In this document: positions 14,414 through 23,057 of the stretch, piece after piece
Numbering within the stretch: position 1 is the first letter of the stretch
How the letters are laid out: each line of letters starts with the position of its first letter
From: a virus
Length of the DNA: 25,048 nt
Strand: one strand, 5' to 3'
Virus record (IMG/VR): IMGVR_UViG_3300022929_003074
Span: 1-25,048 of that record
The notes under the pieces: model-generated
The model's database searches: none
Told to the model about the DNA's origin: nothing
What the model saw: the letters and a program-made list of their open reading frames with translations, nothing else
Program-made: the position numbers and the translations under genes

Positions 14414-17170
14414 ATGGCAAATAGATTTCCACTAGTACTAGACACAGCAGACGGTAATAAAATTAAAGAAATCCCGGCAGGTGATAACCTTGATTTAAGA
14501 AATACAAGCATTGTCGACGTACAAAATATTAATGCACTAGGCACTATTAATGCTGCGTTTATCACAGTAAACGGACAACAGTTAGTAGCACAGCAGTTTG
14601 CTGACTTAACTGACACTCCAGCAACATATGCAGGTTCAGAAGACTTTTTTGTTAAAGTAAATGCAGCAGGCAACGGTCTAGAATATCGACCGCTTAGTGA
14701 TTTAGGTAATATAGATATTGACACTGTTACTGTTACCCAAGACATTATTCCAGCAATAACTAATACAGGTAATGTAGGAACTACAGATAATCAATTTAGT
14801 TCAGTTAGGGCAAATGATTTAATCGGTAATTTAAGATCTTTTAACGGAGTAATGGTTTTTGATGCTGTTACAGGATTAATTTCTTATGGAGCATTACAAG
14901 GTGCTCCGGAATTTTTATCAGAATTTGAAGATGATATCGGATTTTTAAAAACTACTGATTTAGACGAAGCACTTGATGGTCTGTTTAGTGATGCAGCTTT
15001 TGTAACAGACATACAAGGAAGTGTATTTGCAGATGATTCAACTACGTTAGTAGATGCTGTAGGCGGTGTCATTCGCGGTGATACTGAATACGTTGGTACT
15101 GGATTTATTAGAGGCCAGAATATTGTTATTCTTGCTGATAATACTATTAGTTTAGGTGAAACATTAATAACTGCAAATATTAATCCAGATGTTGATAGAA
15201 CTCAATCAATAGGTACTGTTGATAGCAGATTTGGCAATGGATATTTTGCTACATTTAATACAGAAATCTTAGAAGTAGAATCGATCAACAATGGGTTAGG
15301 GTTAGGCATTGGTATTATATCGTCTACAACTGACATAGAAATTAATGCAGGTAATAGGGTTAAAATAACTGGTGGAGTACCGTTTAAGTTTTCAAGTGCA
15401 ACTGCTACTGAACTATTAGGAGTAGCTGGACAAAATGGTGATGTAATTTATAATACAACAACTAACCGTTTACAAATGTACCAAGGTGGTGCATGGAAAG
15501 ATGTAAATGGTAATGTTGAAGCAACTTCAGGTACGTCAAACTTTAATGATGTTGTAGTAGCAGGTGACTTAACTGTACAAGGAACAACTACAAGTATAGA
15601 TACAACAAATACTACAATTACAGATAATGTTATTGTTCTTAACAACGGTGAAGTAGGCGCAGGTGTTACAGCAAGTACTAGTGGTATTGAGATTGATAGA
15701 GGAAGTGAAGCTAATAAAACATTAGTTTGGGACGACAGTGTTGATAAATGGACTGTAGGTGCAGAGACCTTTGTTGCTGCTACTTTTGAAGGTGACTTAG
15801 CCGGTGATGTTACTGCAACAGATGTTCAAATAAACGGTGCAACAAGTAGAATTACATTTAACAGTTTAACTGCTCCTGAAATTCGTAACACTGATGGTAC
15901 AGTTAAAGTTGTGATGTTTGGAGAAGATTATAGTCCGGGTACGGCACAACTATTTGTAGAAGCAAATGATGTTTGGTTGTATTCAGACTTACTTGTAGAA
16001 CAGAATACAGTAGTTAAAGGCAATGTAACAGCAGCAGCATTTAAAGGTACATTTGTCGGCGATGACAGTACAATACTCGTAGACGGAGTAGCAGGCAAGA
16101 TTGTCGGTAATGTTGAAACTACATTTGGCACATTTACTAATGGTCTAACAGTTGAAAACATTTATGCAAGTAATGAAGTCGGTGTAAACATTGGTGCAGG
16201 CGGTTATAATAATCTAGTAGTTACATCAGGTAAAGTTACAGTCCAGAATGTTTATTTGAACGCCGAAGCAGGTATCGAATTTGGATCAGCTACTGGTTAC
16301 TTTACCGAAGTAGCAGAAGATGGTAACTTATACATTAAAGGTTCAAGCACCGACGGAGATATTATCGTTAGAACCAACGCTAGTGGACTTGGGCAATACG
16401 ACTTTATATTTGGAAAAGATGGTAGCTTAACATTACCGGGAACAGTTTCAGGTGACTTAATTGGTAATATCGATAATACTACATTAACAATAGGTACAAC
16501 AGACGCAACAACAATTGAAATAGGTAATGCAACTAGCACAACTACGGTTGTTGGTAACTTTACATTGCCAGATGCATTAATTGTAGGCGAAATTACAGCA
16601 GATGACAGTATCTCAATTACTACAGCAACCGGCGACGGAAATGCAATTAGTATTGGTCCACAAGGTACAAACACATTTGTTAATTTAACTGCTGATAATA
16701 TTAGATTCTATGGTCCGGTGGTAACAGAAATTGATGCATCAGCTGGCGTTAAAGGATCTGTAACTGGTTCTGATGATACATTGCTTGTAGATGCAGTAAA
16801 TAGCATAATTCCAAGTGCTAATGTATCAGGAACAGAAGCAACTAACTGGAATACTGCTTATGGTTGGGGTGATCATAGCACAGAAGGGTATCTTACTGCA
16901 ATACCCGGAACATATGTACAACAGGGCGAGCAGTTTGTTGGCGATCTAACAGGTACGGTATTTGGTGACGATTCAAGTGTAATGGTTGATGCTGTTAATT
17001 ATGCATTTATTGGTGACACTATGACACTGAATGTATTGACTATAGAGCCAGCCGAACCAGTAAACGGTATGATGGCAATTGCAGATGGAACAACTTGGGA
17101 TCCGACACTTTCAGGTGTAAACACATTAGTAGTTTATCTCAATGGTTGGAAACAGATACAAACAGCATAA
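14414..17170 (+). CDS. Tail-fibre-like structural protein with DDST repeats (918 residues)
   Basis: It begins MANRFPLVLDTADGNKIKEI, an N-terminus of the kind seen on marine T4-phage fibres, followed by FADLTDTPATYAG (residue 62 on), which matches a module in the giant fibre. The shaft has four copies of G-x-V-x2-DDST-x-LVDAV-x2-I at about residues 202, 545, 781 and 847. Around 375-420 is FNDVVVAGDLTVQGTTTSID followed by NVIVLNNGE, a block very common in cyanophage fibres. WNTAYGWGDHSTEGYLT at about 812 is another widespread fibre motif. The C-terminus (MMAIADGTTWDPTLSG... then VVYLNGWKQIQTA) looks like a complete fibre end. Repetition, beta-rich composition and neighbours all support a virion fibre. 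Receptor and partner are unknown. Confidence 0.87.
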   Translation: MANRFPLVLDTADGNKIKEIPAGDNLDLRNTSIVDVQNINALGTINAAFITVNGQQLVAQQFADLTDTPATYAGSEDFFVKVNAAGNGLEYRPLSDLGNIDIDTVTVTQDIIPAITNTGNVGTTDNQFSSVRANDLIGNLRSFNGVMVFDAVTGLISYGALQGAPEFLSEFEDDIGFLKTTDLDEALDGLFSDAAFVTDIQGSVFADDSTTLVDAVGGVIRGDTEYVGTGFIRGQNIVILADNTISLGETLITANINPDVDRTQSIGTVDSRFGNGYFATFNTEILEVESINNGLGLGIGIISSTTDIEINAGNRVKITGGVPFKFSSATATELLGVAGQNGDVIYNTTTNRLQMYQGGAWKDVNGNVEATSGTSNFNDVVVAGDLTVQGTTTSIDTTNTTITDNVIVLNNGEVGAGVTASTSGIEIDRGSEANKTLVWDDSVDKWTVGAETFVAATFEGDLAGDVTATDVQINGATSRITFNSLTAPEIRNTDGTVKVVMFGEDYSPGTAQLFVEANDVWLYSDLLVEQNTVVKGNVTAAAFKGTFVGDDSTILVDGVAGKIVGNVETTFGTFTNGLTVENIYASNEVGVNIGAGGYNNLVVTSGKVTVQNVYLNAEAGIEFGSATGYFTEVAEDGNLYIKGSSTDGDIIVRTNASGLGQYDFIFGKDGSLTLPGTVSGDLIGNIDNTTLTIGTTDATTIEIGNATSTTTVVGNFTLPDALIVGEITADDSISITTATGDGNAISIGPQGTNTFVNLTADNIRFYGPVVTEIDASAGVKGSVTGSDDTLLVDAVNSIIPSANVSGTEATNWNTAYGWGDHSTEGYLTAIPGTYVQQGEQFVGDLTGTVFGDDSSVMVDAVNYAFIGDTMTLNVLTIEPAEPVNGMMAIADGTTWDPTLSGVNTLVVYLNGWKQIQTA
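15017..17015 (+). repeat. Four-copy DDST-LVDAV repeat in the 918-residue fibre
   Basis: Copies begin near 15017, 16046, 16754 and 16952 and read GSVFADDSTTLVDAVGGVI, GTFVGDDSTILVDGVAGKI, GSVTGSDDTLLVDAVNSII and GTVFGDDSSVMVDAVNYAF. The spacing is irregular (343, 236 and 66 residues), so this is a recurring structural element rather than a tandem repeat. Confidence 0.78.
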
Positions 17171-17185
17171 TTTAGGAAAATAAAA

Positions 17186-18739
17186 ATGAGCGAAAAAGAA
17201 TATATTGTAACGTTAAATAAAAATGTAGATTATGCAGCATTTAATCAAGAAATGATTGCTACTACTGGAGCAGGAGACATTCCGTCTCGTTCTGTAGTAG
17301 TTGCAAATGCAAGACCAGGAAGTCAGCGTAACACTCATTATATGCTTACTGTTGAAGAGGCCGCAACACTTGCTGCTGATTCTAGAGTACTTGCTGTTGA
17401 ATTGCGTCCTGATTTAAGAGATGATATTCAACTTGTAAGACGGGCAGTGCAAACTGGAGATTTTTCTAAAACATTAGAAGACCGTGGGTTTTTTATAAAC
17501 TGGGGTCTTCGCAGAATTAACGAAGAAACTAATCCATACGAAAACGATGCTGTTAACGGAAATTACAATTATACATTAGACGGTACTGGTGTTGATATTG
17601 TTATTCAAGATAGCGGACTGCAAGTAGATCACCCAGAATTTCAAGATGCTAACGGTGTAAGTAGAGTACAACAAATCGACTGGTATGCCGAAAGTGGTTT
17701 GCCAGGTACTATGCCAACTGCTCATTATACAGATTATGACGGCCATGGTACACATGTTGCAGGCATTGCAACAGGAAAGGTATATGGCTGGGCTAAAGGT
17801 GCTAATATTTACTCAGTGAAGGTTGCAGGGCTAGAGGGTCCAACAGATCCAAACGTAGGTATTCCTGTTGTAGACTGTTTTGACATTATTACAGCATGGC
17901 ATAATGCAAAACCAATTGATCCAGCAACAGGATATAAGCGTCCTACTATTGTTAATATGAGTTGGGGTTACGGGGCATTATATACTGCCCCTACAGCGAT
18001 TAACTATAGAGGCGTATCACATACAGGTACTGAAATTGACGAAGTAAGTGAGTTAAGTGCATATGGATTAATACTAATAAATTCAAGCACTCCGGGATAT
18101 TACAGATCGCCGGTAAGAATTACGTCTGTTGATGTTGATGTACAAGAAATGATCGACGCCGGTATACACGTTTGTATAGCAGCAGGAAATAGTTATCACA
18201 AAATTGATGTTACTGGCGGTGATGATTATGATAATAACCTAACCAATGACTTCTCTGGAACAATTTATTATAACAGAGGATCAAGTCCGTTTAGCGAGGA
18301 AGCAAATATCGTAGGAAATATTGATTCTGAAATTAATGAAGATACTTTAGAACAAAAAGCACTAAGCTCAGAATCAGGGCCAGGAGTAAGTATCTATGCG
18401 CCCGGAACAAATATTATGAGTTGTACATCTACAGTTAATAGATTTGCACCTAACATCGGTCCTTATCCACCAAATGACAATTTTAGTATTACAAACATTA
18501 GTGGGACTAGTATGGCAGCACCTCAAGTTGCAGGAGTAATTGCATTAAATGCTCAAATAAATCCTAATCTTACTCCTGCACAAGCTAAAGCGTTTCTTAA
18601 TAACGTTGCAGCAACAGATGTAATACATACAACTAGTCTAACTAATGATTATACTGATCATCGCAGTATTAAAGGCAGCAATAATAAATTTGCCTTTAAT
18701 AAATTTAATAGTGCAGTACAACTAAGAATAGGTAACTAA
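17186..18739 (+). CDS. Subtilisin-like serine protease (peptidase family S8) in the fibre operon
   Basis: 517 residues with a complete catalytic set: Asp142 in VDIVIQDSGLQVDHPEF, His187 in DGHGTHVAGIATG, oxyanion Asn335 in IAAGNSYHK, and Ser442 in ISGTSMAAPQVAGVIAL. The first 80 or so residues (EYIVTLNKNVDYAAFNQEM ... LTVEEAATLAADSRVLAVEL) resemble an I9-type propeptide that would fold and inhibit the enzyme before self-cleavage. No signal peptide is visible. It starts 15 bases after the fibre stop with TTAGGA as SD and ends 10 bases before the next adaptor gene. It is therefore co-transcribed with late structural genes and may be carried on the virion or process fibres. The protease call is very firm; the target is inferred. 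Confidence 0.92.
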   Translation: MSEKEYIVTLNKNVDYAAFNQEMIATTGAGDIPSRSVVVANARPGSQRNTHYMLTVEEAATLAADSRVLAVELRPDLRDDIQLVRRAVQTGDFSKTLEDRGFFINWGLRRINEETNPYENDAVNGNYNYTLDGTGVDIVIQDSGLQVDHPEFQDANGVSRVQQIDWYAESGLPGTMPTAHYTDYDGHGTHVAGIATGKVYGWAKGANIYSVKVAGLEGPTDPNVGIPVVDCFDIITAWHNAKPIDPATGYKRPTIVNMSWGYGALYTAPTAINYRGVSHTGTEIDEVSELSAYGLILINSSTPGYYRSPVRITSVDVDVQEMIDAGIHVCIAAGNSYHKIDVTGGDDYDNNLTNDFSGTIYYNRGSSPFSEEANIVGNIDSEINEDTLEQKALSSESGPGVSIYAPGTNIMSCTSTVNRFAPNIGPYPPNDNFSITNISGTSMAAPQVAGVIALNAQINPNLTPAQAKAFLNNVAATDVIHTTSLTNDYTDHRSIKGSNNKFAFNKFNSAVQLRIGN

Positions 18740-18749
18740 GGATTTTATT

Positions 18750-19463
18750 ATGGCAGTTCAATTAATTAATATAGGGCAAATAGCAAACGACGGTACTGGC
18801 GACGACCTTCGTGAAGCATTTTTTAAAGTAAATCAAAACTTCGAAGAGCTTGATTTACGTGATGATGAACAAACTACCGTCTCTAATCTTGGAACAATTG
18901 GAGAAGGACTATTTGCTAATAAAATTAACTACGATTTACAATTTAAAAAGATAGCAGCAGGTGATTTTATATCATTAGCTGTTGACAATGAAAAAATTGT
19001 TATTTCAGGAACAGGAGTTAGCAGTGTTTACATAGCAGGTGACACAGGTAGTGCAACTCTTGAAAATGCTGCTATATTTAATATTAGAGGTGGAAGCGGA
19101 ATAACAACTAATGTTGTTGATAACATCCTAACTATCGAAAATACTAGATTATCAGAAATTGTAGAAGACACAACTCCTCAATTAGGTGGAAATTTAGACG
19201 CACAGGCGTATAATATTACTAATGTAAATTCTATTAACGCAGGATCATTTAATGGAAGTTTTATTGGAAATTTAACTGGATTAGTAAATGGATACAATCC
19301 TGCTATAGCAGGGGCATATTTTGAAGATCAAGCATGGGATTTTTCTGATATAATATATAGTCCAACAAATATTATAGAGTGGTTAATATCATCAACCGAT
19401 GTTGACATGGGGTCAATAGTAAATCCTGATTCACGTATTATCGACAACGGAACATTTGTATAA
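18750..19463 (+). CDS. Fibre/adaptor protein with shared N-terminal anchor module (237 residues)
   Basis: The N-terminus, LINIGQIANDGTGDDLREAF then FKVNQNFEELD, is the third copy of the anchor module found at 5318 and 14174. A beta-rich middle follows (SGTGVSSVYIAGDTGSATLE, GGSGITTNVVDNILTIENT), then TTPQLGGNLDAQAYNITNVN, a fibre motif, and NGSFIGNLTGLVNGYN. The C-terminus is acidic and aromatic (YFEDQAWDFSDIIYSPTNII...). TAAGGA precedes the ATG. It is the last gene of the unit begun at 14386, and the next gene has its own promoter. Probably a short fibre or connector of the host-recognition apparatus. Confidence 0.82.
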   Translation: MAVQLINIGQIANDGTGDDLREAFFKVNQNFEELDLRDDEQTTVSNLGTIGEGLFANKINYDLQFKKIAAGDFISLAVDNEKIVISGTGVSSVYIAGDTGSATLENAAIFNIRGGSGITTNVVDNILTIENTRLSEIVEDTTPQLGGNLDAQAYNITNVNSINAGSFNGSFIGNLTGLVNGYNPAIAGAYFEDQAWDFSDIIYSPTNIIEWLISSTDVDMGSIVNPDSRIIDNGTFV

Positions 19464-19467
19464 TTCC

Positions 19468-19475
19468 AATAAATA
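19468..19475 (+). promoter_or_regulatory. T4-type late promoter for the Ig-like-domain protein
   Basis: AATAAATA, followed by C, ends 21 bases before the ATG at 19497. ATAAGGA serves as SD. Confidence 0.65.
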
Positions 19476-19496
19476 CGTAGTATAAGGAATTGATTA

Positions 19497-22400
19497 ATGT
19501 CTCAATTATGGAATATAGCAACAGGACAACGACTACAAACACTAATTGAAAGATCAGTGATAGATATCCAGCTCCCTGTTGTCGAGGGATTGGATATCTC
19601 TTTAGAAATTATCAGCGGAAGAATACCGGCTGGAACAAGACTAGATGGAACCAAACTTATCGGTACGGTATACGAAGTATCGTATAACACTACATTTACT
19701 GTTGTAATTAGAGCATACTATGAAAGTATATTTGAAGATCGAACAATAGAATTTGTAGTCACTGGTCCAGATGATCCTGTATGGGCAACTAATCCAGGAT
19801 TATTACCAATAGGATCGAACAATAGTTTATTTGTATTAGATAGTACACTAGTCGACTATCAACTAGTAGCAACAGATACAGATTTGTCAGCAGGCGATTC
19901 TCTTAATTACTTTATTGCTAGCGGAGACGGTGTTTTACCACCAGGTATTACATTAACTGAAGACGGAAAACTATACGGAATTGTTGAACCATTGTTATCA
20001 CTAGATAAGCGGTATCAATCAGGCGGCTATGATGCAACACCGTATGGTGGACTTGCGTTAGATTATGCTGTATTAAGTTCAAACGGTTATGGTAGTTTTT
20101 ATTATGACACAGTGTACTATGATTACAACGAATCAACTGCAAATGTTAGAAAATTAAATAGATATTATCCATTTGCTGTTACTGTTACAGACGGTGAAAC
20201 ATTTGTTAGACGTGAATTTAAAATTTATTTAGTTGGTGATGATTATCTTAAAGCAGATAACACAATTATGAATTCTAGCACAGGTGTGTTTACTGCTGAT
20301 AATACGAATGTAAGAACACCAGTTTGGATTACTCCTAGGGACTTAGGTTACAAACGTGCTAATAATTATACAACAATCTATTTAGATATTATTAATAACT
20401 GGACGTTAGAAGGTGTATTAGTTTATACATTAGAAGATATTAACGACGACGGTTCTGTGTCAATACTACCTCCCGGTCTGTCATTAGATAGCCAGACTGG
20501 AGAAATTACTGGAAGAATTCCTTATCAACCAGCAATTACTCAAGACTACTCTTTTACTGTTAGAGCTACTAGAATAACCACTGATTTAGATACAGTTAGT
20601 ATTTTTGCAAACTTCTACGAAGATACATTATTAGGAAATGATAGTTTTAAAATATATAAAATTGACTTAACTGGCGATATTGATGGTGTAAATGATTTAT
20701 TTGAATTAATTGGACGAAATATAGTTTTAAATAATCGTCAATACAAAGTTGTAAACGTAGATAGCAGAAATGCAGACTATGATATTGTATTTTTAGATAC
20801 CCCACTACTATCTAATGTAGACCTATTACTAACTAGATCTGCGGCAATTGGACAAGATCATATGTTTGTTTCTAGATTATCAGAAACAAACAAATCTAAG
20901 TACGCTAATAGAATATTAAAATTTGGAGTAAATGAATTATACACAATTAATACAATAACTCCTTACATTGAATATCTAATTACACAAACTGATCCATCAT
21001 CTGATGAGATATATCCAAGTGGCTCGCCGAGAAATATAGAAGTAAATGAAAACTATTTTGTAGGCGATTATGTTGTTAATACTAGTAACACAGGCGGCAA
21101 TGGAAAAATATATAAGTGTGTGGTAACACATAATACGCAGCCACAGTTAGATGAATTTGGTGATCTTATAGTTATTGATGACATTATTCAAATTAATTTT
21201 GTAAGTGCAAATTGGATAGAAGTTGCAGAAACATTAGCCGACTTATCATTAGCCGATAGAATTGTTGCAACCAAGCAAGCACTACAATCTGAATATAATG
21301 GAACTGCATACATTGATGTTTTAGCTAATAACCAATGGAGAATTAGAATACCAAGCACTGCTAGATCTAGAATATTTGCAAATATTAGAGAGTTTTTTGC
21401 AATTAGTACTGATAGTACACAAGTAAAGGTAGAATTAATTCGAGATAATGAAGATAAAATTACATTCGATGTAAACTTATCAAGACGATTAACCCAAAAT
21501 ACCAATGTCGGTGTTGCATTATTTAAAAATGAATACTTCAGTAAAAATATTATAGTTGCAGCAAACGATGTAGTTGATATTCCAAGTACTGCAAAGACAT
21601 TTGATATACGAGTAATTGGAGAGATTGATAGTAACATTAGCTGGATTACACCTCCGGACCTCGGTTCTATTAATGCAAACTTTACAAGCACATTTAAGCT
21701 GGTTGCAGAAACTACTGTGCCTGATACTAAGATGATATACTCCCTAGTAAGCGGAAAGTTGCCTTACGGTCTATCTCTTACATATGATGGTGAAATTATC
21801 GGAGCAGCTAGACAGTTTGGTAATCTCGAAGAACGCGGCCTTACTAGCTTTGATATTAGTTTAGGCGGTGATGCAGGCAAATGGGACGGTACATTCCCTG
21901 GAGATACCACGTTTGATAGATCATATAAATTTACAATTCAAGCAAGAGACAGATTTAATTTTACAGCAATTGAACAAACGTTTACATTAGCAGTAAACAC
22001 TCCAGATAATAAACAATATACAGACATTTATATGCGTCCTATGTTAAAAGAGCAAGAACGCAGAATGTACACTAATTTTATTAGTAACCCTGATATATTT
22101 GAACCAGAAAAGATTTACAGATCAACTGATCCTGTATTTGGATTGCAAAGAAATTTAGATATGTTAGTATATGCAGGAATCGAAGCAAAAAATATATCAG
22201 AATTTGTAGCAGCAAGTGCTAAAAATCACAAACGTAAAAAGTATATTTTAGGTGATATTAAAAGTGCAATAGCTATTGAGCCGGGAACTACTGATACAGT
22301 ATACGAAGTTGTATATATTGATGTAATTGATCCTGCTAATTCTAAAACAAGTGTAAAAACAAAGTCACAAATATCTATTCAAAGTAAGAATAAAATTACA

Positions 22401-23027
22401 GTTGATAGTATACAATATGCTGCAAAGGACGATGAAACAAGAACCGGCCTAGGATATGATTCATTACCAGTATACGGCCGAGGTATTGTAAGATTTGTTT
22501 TTACAGATAATGAAAATATTATAGTAGATACTAGAGATAATACCTATACAGTAAATGCAGATAATAATGATTTTGTTGTAACTGTTCGCGATACAGGTGA
22601 TGTAACTGTTACATTACAATTGAGTGATAGTGAGCCGCAGCGTCTTCGTCCGCAGCCAACTACTAATACAATCAAAGCAGACTCTAACGCAATCAAAACT
22701 AGTGCTAGTACAGATCAAACAAAATATATATCTAGTACAGACCAAATGCGTGAAAATATTTCTCAGGTAGGAGCAAACGAACGAAATTATCTCCCACTAT
22801 GGATGAGAACTTCGCAAGAAGGTTATCAAGAATTAGATTATCAAACAGCAATTCCTATTTGTTACTGTAAACCGGGATACGCATCTGATATTATTAGAAA
22901 TATTACAGCATACGGATTTGATCCAAAAAATATAAATTACGATATTGACAGATATATCATTAAGCGAACAGAAAATGTAAATATTGATCAATACATATTA
23001 TTCGCAAATTATCAGTTCAACGTATAA
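19497..23027 (+). CDS. Large virion protein with putative Ig-like (He_PIG-type) domains (1176 residues)
   Basis: Four segments match the signature of putative Ig/cadherin-like domains, roughly LPxGLxLxxxxGxIxG: GRIPAGTRLDGTKLIG (41-56), LPPGITLTEDGKLYGIV (147-163), LPPGLSLDSQTGEITGRIP (324-342) and LPYGLSLTYDGEIIGA (755-770). Each is followed by strands such as DYSFTVRAT. Such domains mediate adhesion and decorate phage tails and fibres. The middle (about 480-640) contains SGSPRNIEVNENYFVGDYVV, typical of structural proteins. The C-terminal third is more helical and polar, ending in DRYIIKRTENVNIDQYILFA then NYQFNV. It has its own late promoter. Probably a long baseplate-attached or fibre protein; exact position unknown. 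Confidence 0.83.
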   Translation: MSQLWNIATGQRLQTLIERSVIDIQLPVVEGLDISLEIISGRIPAGTRLDGTKLIGTVYEVSYNTTFTVVIRAYYESIFEDRTIEFVVTGPDDPVWATNPGLLPIGSNNSLFVLDSTLVDYQLVATDTDLSAGDSLNYFIASGDGVLPPGITLTEDGKLYGIVEPLLSLDKRYQSGGYDATPYGGLALDYAVLSSNGYGSFYYDTVYYDYNESTANVRKLNRYYPFAVTVTDGETFVRREFKIYLVGDDYLKADNTIMNSSTGVFTADNTNVRTPVWITPRDLGYKRANNYTTIYLDIINNWTLEGVLVYTLEDINDDGSVSILPPGLSLDSQTGEITGRIPYQPAITQDYSFTVRATRITTDLDTVSIFANFYEDTLLGNDSFKIYKIDLTGDIDGVNDLFELIGRNIVLNNRQYKVVNVDSRNADYDIVFLDTPLLSNVDLLLTRSAAIGQDHMFVSRLSETNKSKYANRILKFGVNELYTINTITPYIEYLITQTDPSSDEIYPSGSPRNIEVNENYFVGDYVVNTSNTGGNGKIYKCVVTHNTQPQLDEFGDLIVIDDIIQINFVSANWIEVAETLADLSLADRIVATKQALQSEYNGTAYIDVLANNQWRIRIPSTARSRIFANIREFFAISTDSTQVKVELIRDNEDKITFDVNLSRRLTQNTNVGVALFKNEYFSKNIIVAANDVVDIPSTAKTFDIRVIGEIDSNISWITPPDLGSINANFTSTFKLVAETTVPDTKMIYSLVSGKLPYGLSLTYDGEIIGAARQFGNLEERGLTSFDISLGGDAGKWDGTFPGDTTFDRSYKFTIQARDRFNFTAIEQTFTLAVNTPDNKQYTDIYMRPMLKEQERRMYTNFISNPDIFEPEKIYRSTDPVFGLQRNLDMLVYAGIEAKNISEFVAASAKNHKRKKYILGDIKSAIAIEPGTTDTVYEVVYIDVIDPANSKTSVKTKSQISIQSKNKITVDSIQYAAKDDETRTGLGYDSLPVYGRGIVRFVFTDNENIIVDTRDNTYTVNADNNDFVVTVRDTGDVTVTLQLSDSEPQRLRPQPTTNTIKADSNAIKTSASTDQTKYISSTDQMRENISQVGANERNYLPLWMRTSQEGYQELDYQTAIPICYCKPGYASDIIRNITAYGFDPKNINYDIDRYIIKRTENVNIDQYILFANYQFNV

Positions 23028-23031
23028 TACT

Positions 23032-23039
23032 GATAAATA
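23032..23039 (+). promoter_or_regulatory. T4-type late promoter for the 191-residue structural gene
   Basis: GATAAATA, followed by T, ends 18 bases before the ATG at 23058. AAAGAGGA is a clear SD in between. Confidence 0.7.
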
Positions 23040-23057
23040 TACAAAAGAGGAAACAAC

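Noticed and set aside
5318-19463. Diversity-generating retroelement acting on fibre genes
   Set aside because: I looked for a reverse transcriptase and for a template/variable repeat pair. None is visible in the window; the repeats found are protein-level and divergent.
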